From Symsagittifera roscoffensis (lineage: Eukaryota > Xenacoelomorpha > Acoela > Convolutidae), in NCBI RefSeq assembly GCF_963678635.1, contig NC_087064.1, forward strand, positions 20,320,509 through 20,384,508: a DNA stretch of 64,000 nt, given 5' to 3'. Below the pieces are notes generated by a model. The model had not been told where the DNA came from, made no database searches, and was given only the letters and a program-made list of their open reading frames with translations. Numbering within the stretch: the first letter of the stretch is position 1; every line of letters begins with the position of its first letter. The translations under genes and the position numbers were made by a program. Positions 32,405 to 44,830 of this stretch are shown here, in pieces.

Positions 32405-35400
32405 TTAAAGTTGTTTTTGAAATTCAACTTTCTTTAATATTTGAGATTGTGGGAAGAATGTTTTGTAGTTTTTACGTGGTTGATTTCTAAGTCGTGATGA
32501 CTCTCTATGTTCTGACTTTTCGACTTGTTCTTGTGGTAAAATTTTTTCTATCATTTTTCTATTTTTCCTTTCTTTTTGAGGTATTTTTTTATTTAACTTT
32601 TTTGTATTGTTTTGGGTTGTAGTTGGTTTTGTATTTTGTTTTCCATGGTGAATGTCGTTTTGTTCATTTATTTCTTTTTCCGTATGTGGGTGATTTCGAA
32701 TAACTTTTAAACCTGTGAAAGAATATAATTGAGTTAATTCGCGTAGTGCGTATTCTTTTGGGTAGTAAGGCAATAGATAGTTCCGATGTTGAACAATTTC
32801 TTTTTGGTTTGGATCGGTGATTTTATATATTACGTCAGTGGGTTTGGCAAATATTTGGTATGGTACTTTTTGAAGGGGTTGTAATTTTTTGGAAATTCCT
32901 TTTTGTGTATTAAAATTAGGTACAAAGAAAAACGTTCCAATTTTTAAATCTGAGGCTGGTGTAAAGCGTGAATTAATTTGTTCGTTAATGTTTTGCCTTT
33001 GTAACAATTTTTTTGTTACTCTTTGGTAAATTTCATTGTGTTTTTATCTCTATTTAAAATCCATTCGGTGTGTGTGCCGGAGGCCAATTTAAGGATTTGT
33101 GGGTGATGAAAATGATCATCATCATGCGTGTGTAAAGGTAGGTTATAACAAACTGAGTCTTTATTTGGTTGGCAATAACCTTGTGCATTTTTATGAGAGT
33201 TTGCTGTAAACATAATTGGTTTACGTGGCTTTTGATTAAAAACCATTTCGTATGGTGACATTCCTGAAGTTGTCGTAACTTATATGCTAAGGGAAATAAT
33301 TTTACATCTGCTGACCATTCTGTGTATCTTGTATCATTTCCATTTATGATACATCTAAGATATTCTTGTAGTGAACGGTTCATACCTTCGACAAAACCGT
33401 TTGTGCAAGGTGCATGAGATGTACGTGGTTTATGTTTGATGTTATATAAGTGACATAGTGTGATAATTTCATTATTTATGAATTCTGTACCGTTATCTGT
33501 AACTAAGATTTCGGGTAATCCGAATTTAGCTATCCAGTGTTCATAAAGTTTTGTGTAAGCATAATAAGCATTACAATGTGGTACTGGGTTGAGCTCTACA
33601 TAATGTGTAAATGCATCAAAAATTTCAAAAATTACCATAATGTAGGAGTTTCCTTCAGAGGATGGTGAAATTGGTCCTTTTGTATTGAATGAAATACGAT
33701 GGTTAAAATATAAACTTTGTCCTTTAAAATCTTGTTTTTGTGCTATTTGTTTTTGATTTGGATAAGGTTTATTTAGCCGACATACTATAAAATCTTTGCA
33801 TAATACTTTTATCCAAATTGGTGCATTTGGGAAATAAAAATTTTGTGTAAAGTTTGAATATGTTTTCTCTGATCCAGAGTGTCCTTTAGTATTTGGTGTA
33901 TGTGAAATGTTAAAAGCTATTAGTATCATACTTAAAGGGAGACAGGGAACTGTAGAATCATTTAATTGATATTCAAGAAGGTCTGTGTTTTCATTAATTG
34001 TTGTATTATTAAAGTTTCGGAATTATCGGAGGAGTGTTTTATTTCCTAAAATTGTGGTATCTGCTTTTACGGGCTTAGTTTTGTATTTGTGCCATGATTT
34101 TAGTTGTCTAATTATTGGGTCAAGATTTTGATATTGTTTCAAGAGTTCAAGTGTAATTTTGCCTGTTGGAGGGAGAAAAATATTTTCAATTTCTAATTTT
34201 GATAGGGAAATTGTATCAAGTGGGTCATGGAGGTCAAAAACTTGATTTATTGTGTATTTTGAATCATTTGTTTGTGGCACTGATAAATTTATTTTATCAG
34301 TTAAATTTTCTTTTTCAATTAATGGAAAAAAATTATTTTTGTACGAGTGTTGTTTTATTCGTTTTTGTTGGGTGTTATTTTTTATCCATTGTGAGTATGG
34401 AATTGGTTTGAAAGTTGAGGTTCCTAGTAGATCAACTTCGTAGTGATTATTTTGGCAATCTAAGTAAAGTGGGAAATGTTGTAGGTTATTTATTTGTGAT
34501 TGGTCAATGTCAGTTTTTACTGCATATTTGCATTCTATTCGGGGTGATGTTTCGTATTTTGCAAGGTAAAATTTTATATTTTTTGGTATTTCAACTGTAG
34601 TTTTTCGTGTAAGTAATTCAGGTGGTGTATTTCGACTTAATGTATCTGGTAATGCAAGATTCTTTCCTGCTGTCCAAATTATATGTAAGTTTGGAAATTT
34701 CATTAGAATTAATTGAAATCTATAAACTCGGTGATTGGGATTTGATTTTTGTGTAAAGAGAAAAATGATTGGTTTATGATCTGTGAATAGAATTGTTGGA
34801 TGTTTTGATCCAAGTATCAGAAATTCATATTCTGTGAGTGTATAAGTTATAGATGTACATTCTCTCATTAGAGTTGAGAGTCGTAGCTCTGCTTGTGTGA
34901 ATAATCGGGAGTTTGCTGATTAAAGGTTCATTTTATTTGTACCACTATGTGATTGTAGTAATGCTGCGCCGTTGCCAAAATTTGAAGCATCGCACATTGC
35001 ATAGAATGGTTGATTTGGATCTGGAATTGTGTTTGAAATTTGTTCAGTTATAAGTTTTTTAATTTCTTCAAATCGTGTTTGATGTTCAGTGGTCCATTCA
35101 AAATTATTTTGTTGTCTGAGGATATTATAGAACGGTCTTAAATATAATTGCATTTTATAAACGTACTTGCTTAAGAAATTTAACATTCCAAGGAATTCTT
35201 GGAGTTTCTTTTTGTTTGTTGGTGGTTGAAGTTTTTGAATAGCATCAATGCGTGATTTTAATGGAGTGATTGTGTTTCTTTCTATATGTCCTAAAAAATT
35301 TAACTCGTGTCAAAAAGAAGTGTGATTTATCGGGGGCGGCCTTCAGATTTTCGTTCTGAAGTATTTTATGATAGTGCTCTAAAACTGTAAACCTTTCTTC

Positions 35401-36453
35401 TTTTGTCTGTGATTGCATAAAAACATCATCCAAATAGGTGATTGCGTTTTTCTTGAGCATTAGTGGTCTAAAAATTTTAATCATAAAAGCTGAAAATGCT
35501 GCTGGTCCTATGGAAACTCGATAGAATAGGCGGTTGAATTCATATTGTTGATTTCCAATAACAAATTGTGTTAAACGTCGTGATTGTTCATATAGTGGCA
35601 TTTGATTGTATGCACTATTCATATCTGCGGTTGTAAAGTATTTTCCGTTTATTTTTGTTAAGATAACTTGTATTGGTTCAATAGGCCAATTGCATTTCGA
35701 TTCGTCAATTAGTGAATTGAGGTATCTAGCGTCTAAAACTATTTTTAATGATTCTCCTTTTGCTAGAATGATAACAGGGTTAATAAATGTGTTACCTTTT
35801 GGTTGTTCTTCTTTATTTACTGGTGAGATAATTTTGTATTGTTCTAAAATATCAAGTAATCTATTTACTTTGTCGTGTAAATGAATTGGTACTTTACTAG
35901 CTCTTTGTTGTTTGAAAACTGCGTCAGGTTTTAACGGGAGATGTAGTGATGAACTGATTTTCCCAACGTCAAATTTTGATGTTGCGTAGACTGTTGAATA
36001 TTTTAACAGTTGTTTTGCTAGTTTGTCAAATTCGATTTGTGTAAATTGTGAGTGTTCAAAATTAAACATCGTTAAAAACTGTTGTTGTTCTTTTGTGTAA
36101 TTTGTTATATTGAACGTTGGTTTAAAATATGGTGTTTTTGTGAAATAATCTGTGTTTCTCTTTTCATTGCTTATTATATTATTTATGGATATATCTTTGT
36201 CAAGAATTGTGGATTGGCAAATATCTAATAATTGGAGTATATTATTTACGCGGTAGGCTACTTCATATATGGGTGAGATTGTAGCGTTTGTTTCGAAATA
36301 TCCTAAAAGTCCTAATGGTAATGTTACTTGGTACGGTGTATTGTTATACACGTGTAACGAAATGATGTCGGAATTCGTGTTTTTCAAATATTTTATAGAT
36401 GAGATCGTGATTTTGAAAAACTTGTGAATAGGTTTAAATTCAAAGTCTGACAT
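32405..36453 (-). pseudogene. pol: pol: reverse transcriptase, RNase H, integrase (copy I, most complete)
   Basis: In minus order: RT (36453-35245) with LKIVLDARYLNSLID, YFTTADMNSAYNQMPL and the catalytic ITYLDDVFMQ; RNase H (35186-34600) with MCDASNFGNGAALLQ and LFTDHKPI; integrase (33929-33016) with the zinc-binding region, LVTDNGTEF and the Glu-bearing FVEGMNRSLQEY; and a C-terminal domain (33007-32405) ending in a basic tail. The connection RT to RNase H is shifted near 35290. Stops TAA lie in frame at 34920-34922 and 34023-34025, and two more shifts lie near 33265 and 33010. The first catalytic Asp of the integrase is Asn (SFNTKGPIS), and one zinc-binding Cys seems lost (CKDFIVC). The enzyme set is that of Ty3/gypsy elements. 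Confidence 0.9.
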
Positions 36454-36513
36454 AAAAAGTTGTTGTTTATTTTGACTTTTATCATTCTGGTGACCTTGTT
36501 TTATTGAAAAGTT

Positions 36514-37284
36514 TTATATATTTCCTGATAATGGTTTCAAGTGTTTCCGTTGTTGGTTATAAATTGGATAAAAATTTGACAAGAATGGTGGTTGTTTGTT
36601 TAATCTTTGAAAAAATGTTAGAGCTGTATTTTTTGTTTTTGTGTATTTATCTTTGATTAGTATTTTACTATTTAAGATGTTGATTGTTGGTATATATTTT
36701 GATATAAATGGTATGCCAATGATATTGTGCTTAATATCAGTAATATGAAATATTTGTTTAAATGGTTTGTTTAGAATTTTATTTTGCTCCATTGTTCTTG
36801 TGGGGAGAAGGAATAATTGGATTTTTCCGTAATTTACTAATGTTGATCCTTGTGCTGTTGCTAGTTTACTAGAAGTTGCAAGAGGCGTTAATTTTGGATG
36901 CAATGTTTTGATTTCATTCCATGTGGGAATATTAATTATGTTTGATTCTGCTCCTGAATCAATTAAAAAATCAATTTCAAGATCTGGTGGTTGAAATTCT
37001 TTGTTTCTTGGACTTTCTAAGAGAAATGGTATTGTCCAAATTTTTTCTCTGGGTTGTTCTTTTTGTATATTTTGATAGATATGATTTGTGTTTGAACATT
37101 TAGTTTTGTCTTTTTCATTGGGCTTAAGTACCGTGTTAATTTCGTTTACTTCTTGTTTAGTTTGTGTAGTATCGATGTGTTCAAGATAATAATTGTGAAG
37201 GAGTTCCAATTGATTTTCATATATATGTGATGTAAAAGGTTGTTCATATATGATAAATTCATAGTCGTTTTTGACTGTTATCAT
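36514..37284 (-). pseudogene. Aspartic protease, copy I
   Basis: EIDFLIDSGAESNIINIPTW has the retropepsin D-S-G-A active site, and the downstream hydrophobic strand HNIIGIPFIS fits the second conserved part of the fold. The frame begins MITVKNDYEFIIYEQPF, immediately after the gag tail. It lies between gag (copy I) and RT. It is nearly identical to copies II and III. Confidence 0.85.
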
Positions 37285-37346
37285 ATTTACGGAGATAGTA
37301 TTTTCTGTATCACTTTCTGTATCTGATGATCCACAGTTTATTTGAT

Positions 37347-38660
37347 TTAGCTGTAGTTCGTTACTTCCTGTGTCATCAATACCTGGGGGGTCTGATGTTG
37401 TTTCTTCATTTGACTGTACTTGATTAATTTGTCTTTGATGTTTTGGTGTATTACTTCTATATCGAGTTTTAGAATTATTATAATGGTTATTATTCCTATG
37501 TGGTGACTGGTAATAATTTCTATATTGATTATTATAACTTGAATTTCGATTTTGTGAATTGTTCCGTGATCTGTTTTGATAATTGTCATTTGATTTGTGA
37601 TAGTTTGATCTATTATACGAGTTATTTCTTGATCGATTGTTCGGGTAATTCTGATTTCGATTGTTCGAATAACTTCTATTCCGATTATTGGAATAGTTTC
37701 TATTTCTATTGTATGATGAATTTCGTGATTGATTGTGTGGATAGTAATTATTTCTTGATTGGGAATTAGATCTAGAAACAAATCGTGTTGTATTTGAATT
37801 TGATCTGGAGTAGTTATTTCTACTATTTGATTGATTACAATTATTTTGTGAAGAATTTTGTCTATTTCTTCGTTCTGGTGATCTTCCTCTATAACTTGAG
37901 TTATATGGTGATTGATTCCTTGTGTATTTGGTGTTGTTCGGAAGTGGTTTTCCTGAACTGTTATTACTATATATATAAGTTTGTTTGGTAGATTTTGATC
38001 TTTTTTCATATATCGATAGAACGATTTATTTGGTTTTTTATGCTTTTGAGGTTTATTCTGATTATCTTGTTGTTTTTGTCTACATTCGGAAATACTGTGT
38101 CCGTATCCTCGGCAATAATTACACCAATTTTTGAAGGATGGTTTGCCTTTTAAATTTGGATTTTTTTCATAGATATTTAGTATTTCAGTGTTTTTTTCAA
38201 TTAGGTCTGTATCTGATTCCTGTATGTTATTTATTTGTGTAGTGTTTGTTTCAATTCGATTAGCATATTGTAGTTTTAGATTTTCTGTTTCTTCAAGTTT
38301 CATTGTAATTTCCGCTTGCTCTAGTTTATCTACTAGTTTTCGAAAATCTAAATCTGGCTCTCGAAATGAGGAAGAATGAGATGCTCTCTTTTTTATTGCT
38401 ATTTTCCTTAATTGAGGTGTTAAGGTCATCATTAAAGTTTCTGTCATTTTTGTGTTTTTATAGTCATGTGTATTAAGTGAATATGCTTTTCGAACTAATG
38501 TTTCGATGCGTACTGCTAATTGTTTGATGGTTTCATTTGGTAATCTGCGAATTTCATTACATAAGACTCTTTGGTGTTGTTTATCTCTTTCGGAGTCAAA
38601 CATTTTTGAAAATTCTTGTGTAAATCTTTTCCAGTCTGATTTTATTTCTATAGGTAGTAC
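37347..38660 (-). pseudogene. gag: gag, copy I (N-terminus missing)
   Basis: It starts inside capsid at the fusion junction (LPIEIKSDWKRFTQEFSKMF). It then has the conserved helices RLPNETIKQLAVRIETLV, a coiled segment, and the zinc knuckle CNYCRGYGHSISEC (C-x2-C-x4-H-x4-C) that binds RNA. A long Asn/Ser/Arg-rich tail follows, partly in a shifted frame. The upstream matrix and capsid start is replaced by RT sequence. Confidence 0.8.
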
Positions 38661-38970
38661 TGAAAAGTATTTTATGATAGTGCTCAAAAACTGTAAACAT
38701 TTCTTCTTTTGTCTGTGATTGCATAAAAACGTCATCCAAATAGGTGATTGCGTTTTTCTTGAGCATTAGTGGTCTAAAAATTTTAATCACAAAAGCTGAA
38801 AATGCTGCTGGTCCTATGGAAATTCGATAGAATAGGCGGTTGAATTCATATTGTTGATTTCCAATAACAAATTGTGTTAAACGTCGTGATTGTTCATCTA
38901 GTGGCATTTGATTGTATGCACTATTCGTATCTGCGGTTGTGAAGTATTTTCCGTTTATTTTTGTTAAGAT
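38661..38970 (-). pseudogene. Reverse transcriptase fragment, copy II
   Basis: It carries MPLDEQSRRLTQFVIGNQQY through YLDDVFMQSQTKEE, then the gag junction. The upstream half of RT is deleted: at about 38970 the sequence jumps to the end of the protease frame. Only the palm segment with the YLDD motif remains. Confidence 0.85.
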
Positions 38971-39748
38971 AGAAGTTATATATATTTCCTGATACTGGTT
39001 TCAGGTGTTTCCGTTGTTGGTTATAAATTGGATAAAAATTTGAGAAGAATGGTGGTTGTTTGTTTAATCTTTGAAAAAATGTTAGAGCTGTATTTTTTGT
39101 TTTTGTGTATTTATCTTTGATTAGTATTTTACTATTTAAGATGTTGATTGTTGGTATATATTTTGATATAAATGGTATGCCAATGATATTGTGCTTAATA
39201 TCAGTAATATGAAATATTTGTTTAAATGGTTTGTTTAGAATTTTATTTTGCTCCATTGTTCTTGTGGGGAGAAGGAATAATTGGATTTTTCCGTAATTTA
39301 CTAATGTTGATCCTTGTGCTGTTGCTAGTTTACTAGAAGTTGCAAGAGGCGTTAATTTTGGATGCAATGTTTTGATTTCATTCCATGTGGGAATATTAAT
39401 TATGTTTGATTCTGCTCCTGAATCAATTAAAAAATCAATTTCAAGATCTGGTGGTTGAAATTCTTTGTTTCTTGGACTTTCTAAGAGAAATGGTATTGTC
39501 CAAATTTTTTCTCTGGGTTGTTCTTTTTGTATATTTTGATAGATATGATTTGTGTTTGAACATTTAGTTTTGTCTTTTTCATTGGGCTTAAGTACCGTGT
39601 TAATTTCGTTTACTTCTTGTTTAGTTTGTGTAGTATCGATGTGTTCAAGATAATAATTGTGAAGGAGTTCCAATTGATTTTCATATATATGTGATGTAAA
39701 ATGTTGTTCATATAGGATAGTTTCATAGTCGTTTTTGACTGTTATCAT
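38971..39748 (-). pseudogene. Aspartic protease, copy II
   Basis: It is almost identical to copy I, including LIDSGAESNII. The frame runs past its normal end into unrelated residues because of the deletion that removed the start of RT. Confidence 0.85.
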
Positions 39749-39810
39749 ATTTACGGAGATAGTATTTTCTGTATCACTTTCTGTATCTGATGATCCACAG
39801 TTTATTTGAT

Positions 39811-41130
39811 TTAGTTGTAGTTCGTTACTTCCTGTGTCATCAATACCTGGGGGGTCTGATGTTGTTTCTTCATTTGACTGTACTTGATTAATTTGTCTTT
39901 GATGTTTTGGTGTATTACTTCTATATCGAGTTTTAGAATTATTATAATGGTTATTATTCCTATGTGGTGACTGGGAATAATTTCTATATTGATTATTATA
40001 ACTTGAATTTCGATTTTGTGAATTGTTCCGTGATCTGTTTTGATAATTGTCATTTGATCTGTGATAGTTTGATCTATTATACGAGTTATTTCTTGATCGA
40101 TTGTTCGGGTAATTCTGATTTCGATTGTTCGAATAACTTCTTTTTCTATTATATGATTAGTTTCTATTCCTGTTGTATGATGAGTTTCGTGATTGATTAT
40201 TTGGATAGTGTTTATTTGTTGGGTTTGATTGGGAACTGGATCTAGAAACAAATTGTGTTGCATTGGAATTTGATCACGAATAGTTATTTCGACTATTTGA
40301 TTGATTACAATTATTTTGTGAAGAATTTTGTGTATTTCTTCGTTCTGGTGATCTTCCTCTATAACTTGAGTTATATGGTGATTGATTCCTTGTGTATTTG
40401 GTGTTGTTCGGAAGTGGTTTTCCTGAACTGTTATTACTATATATATGTTTGTTTGGTAGATTTTGGTCTTTTTTCATATATCGATAGAACGATTTATTTG
40501 GTTTTTTATGCTTTTGAGGTTTATTCTGATTATCTTGTTGTTTTTGTCTACATTCGGAAATACTGTGTCCGTATCCTCGGCAATAATTACACCAATTTTT
40601 GAAGGATGGTTTGCCTTTAAAATTTGGATTTTTTTCATAGATATTTAGTATTTCAGTGATTTTTTCAATTAGGTCTGTATCTGATTCCTGTATGTTATTT
40701 ATTTGTGTAGTGTTTGTTTCAATTCGATTAGCATATTGTAGTTTTAGATTTTCTGTTTCTTCAAGTTTCATTGTAATTTCCGCTTGCTCTAGTTTATCTA
40801 ATAGTTTTCGAAAATCAAAATCTGGCTCTCGAAATGAGGAAGAATGAGATGCTCTCTTTTTTATTGCTATTTTCCTTAATTGAGGTGTTAAGGTCATCAT
40901 TAAAGTTTCTGTCATTTTTGTGTTTTTATAGTCATGTGTATTAAGTGAATATGCTTTTCGAACTAATGTTTCGATGCGTACTGCTAATTGTTTGATGGTT
41001 TCATTTGGTAATCTGCGAATTTCATTACATAAGACTCTTTGGTGTTGTTTATCTCTTTCGGAGTCATACATTTTTGAAAATTCTTGTGTAAATCTTTTCC
41101 AGTCTGATTTTATTTCTATAGGTAGTACTG
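39811..41130 (-). pseudogene. gag: gag, copy II (N-terminus missing)
   Basis: It begins at the RT-gag junction near 41130 and keeps the capsid helices, CNYCRGYGHSISEC and the Asn/Arg/Ser-rich tail. The tail's frame switches near 40270 into an Ile/Thr-rich shadow. It is very close to copy I. Confidence 0.8.
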
Positions 41131-41133
41131 AAA

Positions 41134-42227
41134 AGTATTTTATGATAGTGCTCTAAGACTGTAAACATTTCTTCTTTTGTCTGTGATTGCATAAAAACAT
41201 CATCCAAATAGGTGATTGCGTTTTTCTTGAGCATTAGTGGTCTAAAAATTTTAATCACAAAAGCTGAAAATGCTGCTGGTCCTATGGAAATTCGATAGAA
41301 TAGGCGGTTGAATTCATATTGTTGATTTCCAATAACAAATTGTGTTAAACGTCGTGATTGTTCATCTAGTGGCATTTGATTGTATGCACTATTCATATCT
41401 GCGGTTGTAAAGTATTTTCCGTTTATTTTTGTTAAGATAACTTGTATTGGTTCAATAGGCCAATTGCATTTCGATTCGTCAATTAGTGAATTGAGGTATC
41501 TAGCGTCTAAAACTATTTTTAATGATTCTCCTTTTGCTAGAATGATAACAGGGTTAATAAATGTGTTACCTTTTGGTTGTTCTTCTTTATTTACTGGTGA
41601 GATAATTTTGTATTGTTCTAAAATATCAAGTAATCTATTTACTTTGTCGTGTAAATGAATTGGTACTTTACTAGCTCTTTGTTTTTTGAAAACTGCGTCA
41701 GGTTTTAACGGGAGATGTAGTGATGAACTGATTTTCCCAACGTCAAATTTTGATGTTGCGTAGACTGTTGAATATTTTAACAGTTGTTTTGCTAGTTTGT
41801 CAAATTCGATTTGTGTAAATTGTGAGTGTTCAAAATTAAACATCGTTAAAAACTGTTGTTGTTCTTTTGTGTAATTTGTTATATTGAACGTTGGTTTAAA
41901 ATATGGTGTTTTTGTGAAATAATCTGTGTTTCTCTTTTCATTGCTTATTATATTATTTATGGATAATTCTTTGTCAAGAATTGTGGATTGGCAAATATCT
42001 AATAATTGGAGTATATTATTTACGCGGTAGGCTACTTCATATATGGGTGAGATTGTAGCGTTTGTTTCGAAATATCCTAAAAGTCCTAATGGTAATGTTA
42101 CTTGGTACGGTGTATTGTTATACACGTGTAACGAAATGATGTCGGAATTCGTGTTTTTCAAATATTTTATAGATGAGATCGTGATTTTGAAAAACTTGTG
42201 AATAGGTTTAAATTCAAAGTCTGACAT
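41134..42227 (-). pseudogene. Reverse transcriptase, copy III (C-terminus missing)
   Basis: It starts MSDFEFKPIHKFFKITISSI as copy I does, and has LKIVLDARYLNSLID, TADMNSAYNQMPL and ITYLDDVFMQ. It ends at the fusion into gag copy II, so RNase H and integrase are absent. Confidence 0.85.
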
Positions 42228-42330
42228 AAAAAGTTGTTGTTTATTTTGACTTTTATCATACTGGTGAACTTGTTTTATTGAAAAGTTATATATATTTCCT
42301 GATAATGGTTTCAGGTGTTTCCGTTGTTGG

Positions 42331-43055
42331 TTATAAATTGGATAAAAATTTGAGAAGAATGGTGATTGTTTGTTTAATCTTTGAAAAAAAGTTAGAGCTG
42401 TATTTTTTTGTTTTTGTGTATTTATCTTTGATTAGTATTTTACTATTTAAGATGTTGATTGTTGGTATATATTTTGATATAAATGGTATGCCAATGATAT
42501 TGTGCTTAATATCAGTAATATGAAATATTTGTTTAAATGGTTTGTTGAGAATTTTATTTTGCTCCATTGTTCTTGTGGGGAGAAGGAATAATTGGATTTT
42601 TCCGTAATTTACTATTGTTGATCCTTGTGCTGTTGCTAGTTTACTAGAAGTTGCAAGAGGCGTTAATTTTGGATGCAATGTTTTGATTTCATTCCATGTG
42701 GGAATATTAATTATGTTTGATTCTGCTCCTGAATCAATTAAAAACTCAAATTCAAGATCTGGTGGTTGAAATTCTTTGTTTCTTGGACTTTCTAAGAGAA
42801 ATGGTATTGTCCAAATTTTTTCTCTGGGTTGTTCTTTTTGTATATTTTGATAAATATGATTTGTGTTTGAACATTTAGTTTTGTCTTTTTCATTGGGCGT
42901 AAGTACCGTGTTAATTTCGTTTACTTCTTGTTTAGTTTGTGTAGTATAGATGTGTTCAAGATAATAATTGTGAAGGAGTTCCAATTGATTTTCATATATA
43001 TGTGATGTAAAAGGTTGTTCATATATGATAGTTTCATAGTCGTTTTTGACTGGTA
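42331..43055 (-). pseudogene. Aspartic protease, copy III
   Basis: LIDSGAESNII is kept, with a few substitutions (EFEFLIDSG in place of EIDFLIDSG). The start region differs: ATA replaces the ATG used in the other two copies. The C-terminal frame is shifted in a T-run near 42400. Confidence 0.8.
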
Positions 43056-43121
43056 TAATATTTACGGAGATAGTATTTTCTGTATCACTTTCTGTATCTG
43101 ATGATCCACAGTTTATTTGAT

Positions 43122-44619
43122 TTAGTTGTAGTTCGTTACTTCCTGTGTCATCAATACCTGGGGGGTCTGATGTTGTTTCTTCATTTGACTGTACTTGATT
43201 AATTTGTCTTTGATGTTTTGGTGTATTACTTCTATATCGAATTTTAGAATTATTATAATGGTTATTATTCCTATGTGGTGACTGGGAATAATTTCTATAT
43301 TGATTATTATAACTTGAATTTCGATTTTGTGAATTGTTCCGTGATCTGTTTTGATAATTGTCATTTGATCTGTGATAGTTTGATCTATTATACGAGTTAC
43401 TTCTTGATCGATTGTTCGGGTAATTCTGATTTCGATTGTTCGAATAACTTCTTTTTCTATTATATGATTAGTTTCTATTCCTGTTGTATGATGAGTTTCG
43501 TGATTGATTATTTGAATAGTGTTTATTTCTTGGGTTTGATTGGGAACTGGATCTAGAAACAAATTGTGTTGCATTGGAATTTGATCTCGAATAGTTATTT
43601 CGACTATTTGATTGATTACAATTATTTTGTGAAGAATTTTGTGTATTTCTTCGTTCTGGTGATCTTCCTCTATAACTTGAGTTATATGGTGATTGATTCC
43701 TTGTGTATTTGGTGTTGTTCGGAAGTGGTTTTCCTGAACTGTTATTACTATATATATGATTGTTTGGTAGATTTTGATCTTTTTTCATATATCGATAGAA
43801 CGATTTATTTGGTTTTTTATGCTTTTGAGGTTTATTCTGATTATCTTGTTGTTTTTGTCTACATTCGGAAATACTGTGTCCGTATCCTCGGCAATAATTA
43901 CACCAATTTTTGAAGGATGGTTTGCCTTTAAAATTTGGATTTTTTTCATAGATATTTAGTATTTCAGTGATTTTTTCAATTAGGTCTGTATCTGATTCCT
44001 GTATGTTATTTATTTGTGTAGTGTTTGTTTCAATTCGATTAGCATATTGTAGTTTTAGATTTTCTGTTTCTTCAAGTTTCATTGTGATTTCCGCTTGCTC
44101 TAGTTTATCTACTAGTTTTCGAAAATCTAAATCTGGCTCTCGAATTGAGGAAGGATGAGATGCTCTCTTTTTTATTGCTATTTTCCTCAATTGATATATC
44201 CAATTTTGATGTAGTGGCGATTTAATTGGTTCAGGTCCTATATTTAAAATTAAATTTGCTGTTACTGCATTTAAATAATCTTCTACAGAATATTCAGGAT
44301 CTGTTCCTGTAAATACCATCAGTGGTTTATTGGATATTATTGATGATCCACCCATGAGGTATGGATTCATTGTCATCTGTAGTGATTCTGCGGCATTTGG
44401 CATTTGCGAAAAATTTGAAATTTGATTTTTTGTTATTTCGTGTTGCTGAAGGTAATATGGAAGCGGTATTTCATTTTGCATTTGAGTTGGTTGATAGGAA
44501 TGCATTGACATTGGATTTTGTGGTTGTATTGATTGAAAAGATTGTATGTTGAATGGATTTTGTTTATGCATTTGTTGTGGATGTTGTACATCTGTTGGGT
44601 TTTGTGGGTAAAGTTTCAT
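43122..44619 (-). pseudogene. gag: gag, copy III (N-terminal half kept, capsid deletion)
   Basis: The start is Gln/Pro/Met-rich (NPTDVQHPQQMHKQNPFNIQ) and leads to a capsid-like part, LMVFTGTDPEYSVEDYLNAV. About 100 residues present in copies I and II are then missing at about 44190, where NWIY meets QLRKIAIKKR. CNYCRGYGHSISEC and the Asn/Ser/Arg-rich tail follow. No copy of gag in the element is complete. Confidence 0.8.
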
Positions 44620-44830
44620 ATTTCGAGATGGTTGAGGTTGTCGTGGTCTTTGTGTGCGATATTCTTTAGTATATGGTGCAAAAATATCTACTTGGTGATA
44701 ATCTTCTTCATCGGATGATAAAGAGTTTGTATTAAATGGTGTATGTTGGTTATTTTTATTTTGTTGGAAGAATGGGTAATTTTAGTATAATCCTGTGTAG
44801 GTTGTGGATTATCTGGAAAATTTACTGAAT

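Larger units (their letters stand above)
35360..41134 (-). repeat. Tandem gag-protease-RT units inside the LTR element
   Basis: Units of 3,306 bp (35360-38666) and 2,468 bp (38666-41134) follow a third partial copy (41134 to about 44190). Both internal junctions are the same fusion: mid-gag sequence (GGTAGTACTGAAAA) runs straight into mid-RT sequence (GTATTTTATGATAGTGCTC). The middle unit is shorter because about 840 bp of RT is deleted near 38970. An identical novel junction in both copies means it arose once and was then multiplied, as in unequal recombination. Confidence 0.85.

Noticed and set aside
37500-38720. Plus-strand open frames opposite the gag copies (Tyr/Phe/Cys-rich)
   Set aside because: They recur opposite each gag copy and are antisense shadows of the Asn/Arg/Ser-rich gag tail; no independent start, domain or promoter.
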